DNA from: an uncultured Propionivibrio sp.
Lineage (GTDB): Bacteria; Pseudomonadota; Gammaproteobacteria; Burkholderiales; Rhodocyclaceae
Length of the DNA stretch: 43,266 bases
Assembly: GCA_937923255.1 (NCBI GenBank)
Contig: CALAIL010000033.1
Span: 1 to 43,266, forward strand
Reading direction: 5' to 3'
Positions 40,380 to 43,266 of this stretch are shown in pieces (position 1 is the stretch's first letter; each line of letters starts with the position of its first letter). Made by a program: the position numbers and the translations under genes. The notes beneath the pieces were generated by a model that worked only from the letters and a program-made list of their open reading frames with translations, searched no databases and was not told the origin of the DNA.

Positions 40380-42712
40380 CAGAAGCTTGCCTCCATTTCC
40401 ACGTAGGCGTTGCGTCCCGGCATCCGGTAAAACTCGTAATACTCCTTATCAAACAGGTTGTTGATGCCGGCGGAGAGCTTCAGATACTTGTCGAAGGCAT
40501 AGCTGACGCGCAGGTTGGTCAGCCAGTATTTGCTGGTACCGCCATAGACGTTTTTGACGACATCGCTGTTATCTTCATTGGAGAACTGCAGGCCGGTATA
40601 CGTTGTACTCAGGTTAGCGCGCCAGTTCTGCCACTTGGTGTCGAGCGCAAAACTGGCCAGATCGCGCGGCACGTAACGCAGTTTCTTGCCTTCCAGGCCG
40701 GAACCGCTTTCGTCCTTGGTGATCCGCGTGTCGGTTCGACTATAGCTGGCCGAGGCGCGCAGCCATTTCGTCAGCGGGATTTCGCCACTCAGCTCCAGAC
40801 CGCGCACGTAGGCTTCACCTGTATTGGTTGGTGTGACGAGTGTCGTGATGGTCGGGTGCGTGCCGGTATAAGGGCTGATCTTGTTGTAGATCATGTCCTT
40901 CATTCGTTGCTCATAATAAGCGGCTTTCAGGAAACCCTCATTGGGCAAAGCCTTCTCGATGCCGAGATCCCAGGAGAGTGAGCGCTCCGGCTTGACGTTG
41001 GGGTTGGCGACAATCAAACGGAACTGGCCGCTCTGGTTCGGCGTTGCGTATAGATTGTAGTTGCTCGGCGCGTTGAAGCCGCTGCCCACCGAGCCGCGCA
41101 GCGTCAGCGTGTCGGTCCAGCGATAAACGGCGGCGAATTTCGGTGAGAAGGCCGAATGCGTGCGCGCCGGCGAATCGAAGACACCGGTGGGCGAGCCGAC
41201 GTATTTCTTCGCCACGCCGTGTGTTGTCCAGCGGTCGTAACGCCCGCCGAGGTAGAGCGTCAGCGCATCATTGAGGAAGAACTGGTCTTGCAGGAAAAGC
41301 GCATGGTTCGTGCTCGTACCCGAGGATTCTTCATTGACCCGCGTGCGCGAACCTTCCGGGTCGCGCCAGCGGGAGAGCTGGTAGACCTTGCGGTCGAGCG
41401 TGCCGCGCGTGAGCGCGTAGCCGCCGATCAGATAGTGTTTTTCGCTGATCGCCGTGCCTAGCTGTACCGAACCGTCGAGCGTGGTGTTCGGCGTCGTGGT
41501 GACGCGCCCTGGCCCATGACGGAAGCTTGCGCCCGTATCTGAAGCGACGTAATAGTTGTCACGGTCGAAATAACCGAGATTGACTTTGAGGTCGTATTTT
41601 TCTCCCAGTTTGCCGTCGTAGCCGACGATATAGCGGCTTTCCTTGCGCAGGTTTGGGTTGCTGGTATCCCAGAAGCTGGTCGGCCGCACCGTACCGAGAC
41701 GATCGCCATTGATCGAGACATTGTTGGCCGGCAGATTGAGCGGTTGGCCGTTACGCGTCAGGTAATTGTGGAAATCGTTGAAGCCAACATACGACTTCCG
41801 GTGCGCAAAGCTGGCAAAGAAACGCGACTTTGCGTCCAGCGCATAGTACAGCTTGGCGTTGACGTAGGCGGCGTGCGAAGGCGTCGCGCCGCGATCGCCG
41901 ACCTCATAAGCCGGCCGACCCGTCATTGTCGTCGTGCGCTTGCCGCCTTGTACGGCGTTGCGGCCGTTGCCCGCGCCGGTGACTTGCAGAATGACCGGAT
42001 TGTTCGCGGCAAAGCCGGCCATGTCCTCGTAGCCAGCGACCAGGATGACAGCCAGGCCGTTCTCCCAGCGGTTGCGGTAACTTGCTTCGGCGATGTTTCG
42101 CTCGGCATCGTTAAAGCCGCGCAGATATCTCAGGCGATATTCTTCCTTGGTCGGCATCTTGGTCAGGACATTGATCACGCCGCCAACTGCTTCGCTGCCG
42201 TAGAGCGCCGATGAGGCGCCGGGCACGACCTCGATCCGGTCGATCTCGCTGACGTTGATATTCATCAGGCTGCTCAATGATCCGGCATTGCCATCGCTCA
42301 GGCTGATGCCGTCGAGCATGACACGCACGCCGCCCGGCCCGCGCAGGCTGAGAATCGGCCCGCCGTTGATGCGCGTCGAGGTGCCCAGGCTGCCGCGCAT
42401 ATACAGGCTCGGCACCTTGGCCGTCAGCGCGTCACCGACGCGCACAGCGCCAGTGGCTTCGATGGTGTCGCGGTTGACGACGGAGACGTTGGCCGGCGCC
42501 TCCAGCGTGTTTTGCTCAATTCTCGACGCCGATACGACGACCGTTCCCAATGAACTTTCCTTTTCTTCAGCCTGTACGCCTGTACCGATCAATGCCAACG
42601 CAACGGCAATCGTGTTCGGAAACAACGGGCGCCAAAAACGTTGCCGATCGTTTTGTCGATGCGGCTCTTCAAGCAAAATCTTGAAAAATTTGGATAAATA
42701 ATGTGCGGTCAT
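40379..42712 (-). CDS. TonB-dependent outer-membrane receptor (3)
   Basis: A 777-residue receptor, larger than the two on the other strand. The signal peptide has an unusually long, basic N-region and ends in ALIGTGVQA. It is followed by a TonB-box-like GTVVVSASR, a plug with VPSLYMRGSLG, GPGGVRVMLDGISLSDGN and IDRIEVVPGASSALYGSEAVGGVINVLTK, and a barrel ending VEMEASF. The start at 42712 is chosen because GGGAGGCAGAAC directly precedes it; a frame reaching 42862 lacks such a site. It leads the minus-strand operon of ccs-like, btuFCD-like and chlDI genes. The ligand is presumed to be a corrinoid or other metallo-tetrapyrrole. Confidence 0.9.
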   Translation of the reverse strand: MTAHYLSKFFKILLEEPHRQNDRQRFWRPLFPNTIAVALALIGTGVQAEEKESSLGTVVVSASRIEQNTLEAPANVSVVNRDTIEATGAVRVGDALTAKVPSLYMRGSLGTSTRINGGPILSLRGPGGVRVMLDGISLSDGNAGSLSSLMNINVSEIDRIEVVPGASSALYGSEAVGGVINVLTKMPTKEEYRLRYLRGFNDAERNIAEASYRNRWENGLAVILVAGYEDMAGFAANNPVILQVTGAGNGRNAVQGGKRTTTMTGRPAYEVGDRGATPSHAAYVNAKLYYALDAKSRFFASFAHRKSYVGFNDFHNYLTRNGQPLNLPANNVSINGDRLGTVRPTSFWDTSNPNLRKESRYIVGYDGKLGEKYDLKVNLGYFDRDNYYVASDTGASFRHGPGRVTTTPNTTLDGSVQLGTAISEKHYLIGGYALTRGTLDRKVYQLSRWRDPEGSRTRVNEESSGTSTNHALFLQDQFFLNDALTLYLGGRYDRWTTHGVAKKYVGSPTGVFDSPARTHSAFSPKFAAVYRWTDTLTLRGSVGSGFNAPSNYNLYATPNQSGQFRLIVANPNVKPERSLSWDLGIEKALPNEGFLKAAYYEQRMKDMIYNKISPYTGTHPTITTLVTPTNTGEAYVRGLELSGEIPLTKWLRASASYSRTDTRITKDESGSGLEGKKLRYVPRDLASFALDTKWQNWRANLSTTYTGLQFSNEDNSDVVKNVYGGTSKYWLTNLRVSYAFDKYLKLSAGINNLFDKEYYEFYRMPGRNAYVEMEASF

Positions 42713-42813
42713 GTTCTGCCTCCCTATCATTTCTCTGTCAATATGTCTGCTTGTTTCATCCTGATGTAAATCGTGTCCAAAATTTATTGGCGCAATCTCG
42801 CCGGCAGTTGCTT

Positions 42814-42896
42814 GCGATACGGGTGAGTTCTCCTTGCGCTGCGCTTGTTTTAGCGGCGGCAAGGTTTTACAGCCCCGTAGGGCTTCACCGTATCGC
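42814..42896 (-). promoter_or_regulatory. Long-range stem in the leader of receptor 3
   Basis: GCGATACGG at 42814-42822 pairs with CCGTATCGC at 42888-42896, with the pairing extendable by about four bases through one bulge. A smaller stem with arms AGCCC/GGGCT lies inside. It falls about 100 nt before the receptor start, so it could shape the leader RNA. No match to a known riboswitch class was recognised. The rest of 42713-43032 holds nothing I can name. Confidence 0.35.
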
Positions 42897-43032
42897 TAAT
42901 GACCAGGCAATCAGGCTTCCCTTTCCGGCCTGGCTGCGTTTGGACGTACGTTTTTGTATGTACGCTTGGGCGCGTGGCTGGATGGGGGAAGCTGATCTGC
43001 GCGAACTGCAAGTGCAAGCGTCCGGCTGATGC

Positions 43033-43266
43033 GATCGCAAGAGGTGCGGGCAGCGTTTTTTCGGGATGCGGCGGTGGGAATCGGATTCGGAAAGGCTCGT
43101 GCGCTCGCCGGTGCTTTGTGTACCCGTCGATGCCCCGGTTTCTTCAAGGCTTATTCGAGATTTTATCGATCAGGAGGATCGATAAGCGTGTTAAGGGCAA
43201 TCGACAAGGCGGTACTGAAAAACCCATGCGTCCCTGAGCAGAGGCTTCATGCATGTGCTTGTCAGT
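43033..43266 (-). repeat. Leader repeat, right copy (inverted relative to 12837-13059)
   Basis: Read on the minus strand this segment matches the left copy almost throughout, including the palindrome (here 43163-43185, nine-base arms TTATCGATC and GATCGATAA, loop CTCCT). It carries an 11-nt insertion (near 43135-43150) compared with the left copy. Similarity continues to the last base of the window, so the element runs past the edge. It stands about 320 nt upstream of receptor 3, in the same sense orientation as the left copy to receptor 1. Confidence 0.85.

Noticed and set aside
12513..43266. Integrated phage, plasmid or integrative element carrying the island.
   Set aside because: No integrase, transposase, attachment-site duplication next to a tRNA, or replication gene is visible. 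The inverted leader repeats alone do not prove mobility.

Overview
The window looks like a chromosomal stretch of a GC-rich betaproteobacterium, most likely of the Rhodocyclales. This is inferred from the gene order cysS / TPR protein / two cyclophilins / lpxH, from the protein sequences, and from the short 4.5S-type SRP RNA. No species can be named from the sequence alone. No tRNA, CRISPR array, transposase or phage gene was seen.

Left part (1-12.2 kb) is ordinary housekeeping DNA: cysS (-), a secreted TPR protein, a periplasmic and a cytoplasmic cyclophilin and lpxH (+), a YihY/RNase BN-like membrane protein (-), an SDR dehydrogenase and an MtfA-like peptidase (+), a glycolate/D-lactate-type FAD oxidase with rimO (-), the SRP RNA gene ffs (-) and a small exported protein (-). 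Its spacers carry MITE-like TAGCGGCT repeats, a family of hairpins with a shared tail, and degenerate tandem repeats with a 9-base period.

Right part (12.5-43.3 kb) is a dedicated corrinoid/tetrapyrrole island. On the + strand a cobalamin riboswitch and a long leader precede two TonB-dependent receptors and two tandem CobN/ChlH-family proteins. One of these is canonical. The other is divergent and has lost the hallmark histidines. A small orphan gene (-) and a LysR regulator (+) follow. On the - strand a tightly overlapped operon encodes a third TonB receptor, a CcsA-like and a ResB-like membrane protein, a BtuF-like lipoprotein, a BtuC-like permease, a BtuD-like ATPase with an extra C-terminal domain, and ChlD/ChlI-type AAA+ chelatase subunits. 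A second - strand set encodes an ABC-2 ATPase/permease pair, a radical SAM/SPASM enzyme, the adenosylcobinamide amidohydrolase CbiZ with a C-terminal extension, and another ABC-2 ATPase/permease pair.

The island is bracketed by a leader repeat of about 220 bp: 12837-13059, and inverted at 43033 to the window end. Each copy lies upstream of a TonB receptor in the same sense orientation.

A working model (inference): outer-membrane receptors and BtuFCD import corrinoids or other metallo-tetrapyrroles; CobN with ChlI/ChlD inserts or removes metal; CbiZ remodels incomplete or foreign corrinoids; and the CcsA/ResB-like pair, the radical SAM enzyme and the ABC-2 transporters do steps with no established role in B12 metabolism. 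None of the corrin-ring methyltransferase genes is present here, which favours uptake, salvage or processing at this locus over complete de novo synthesis.
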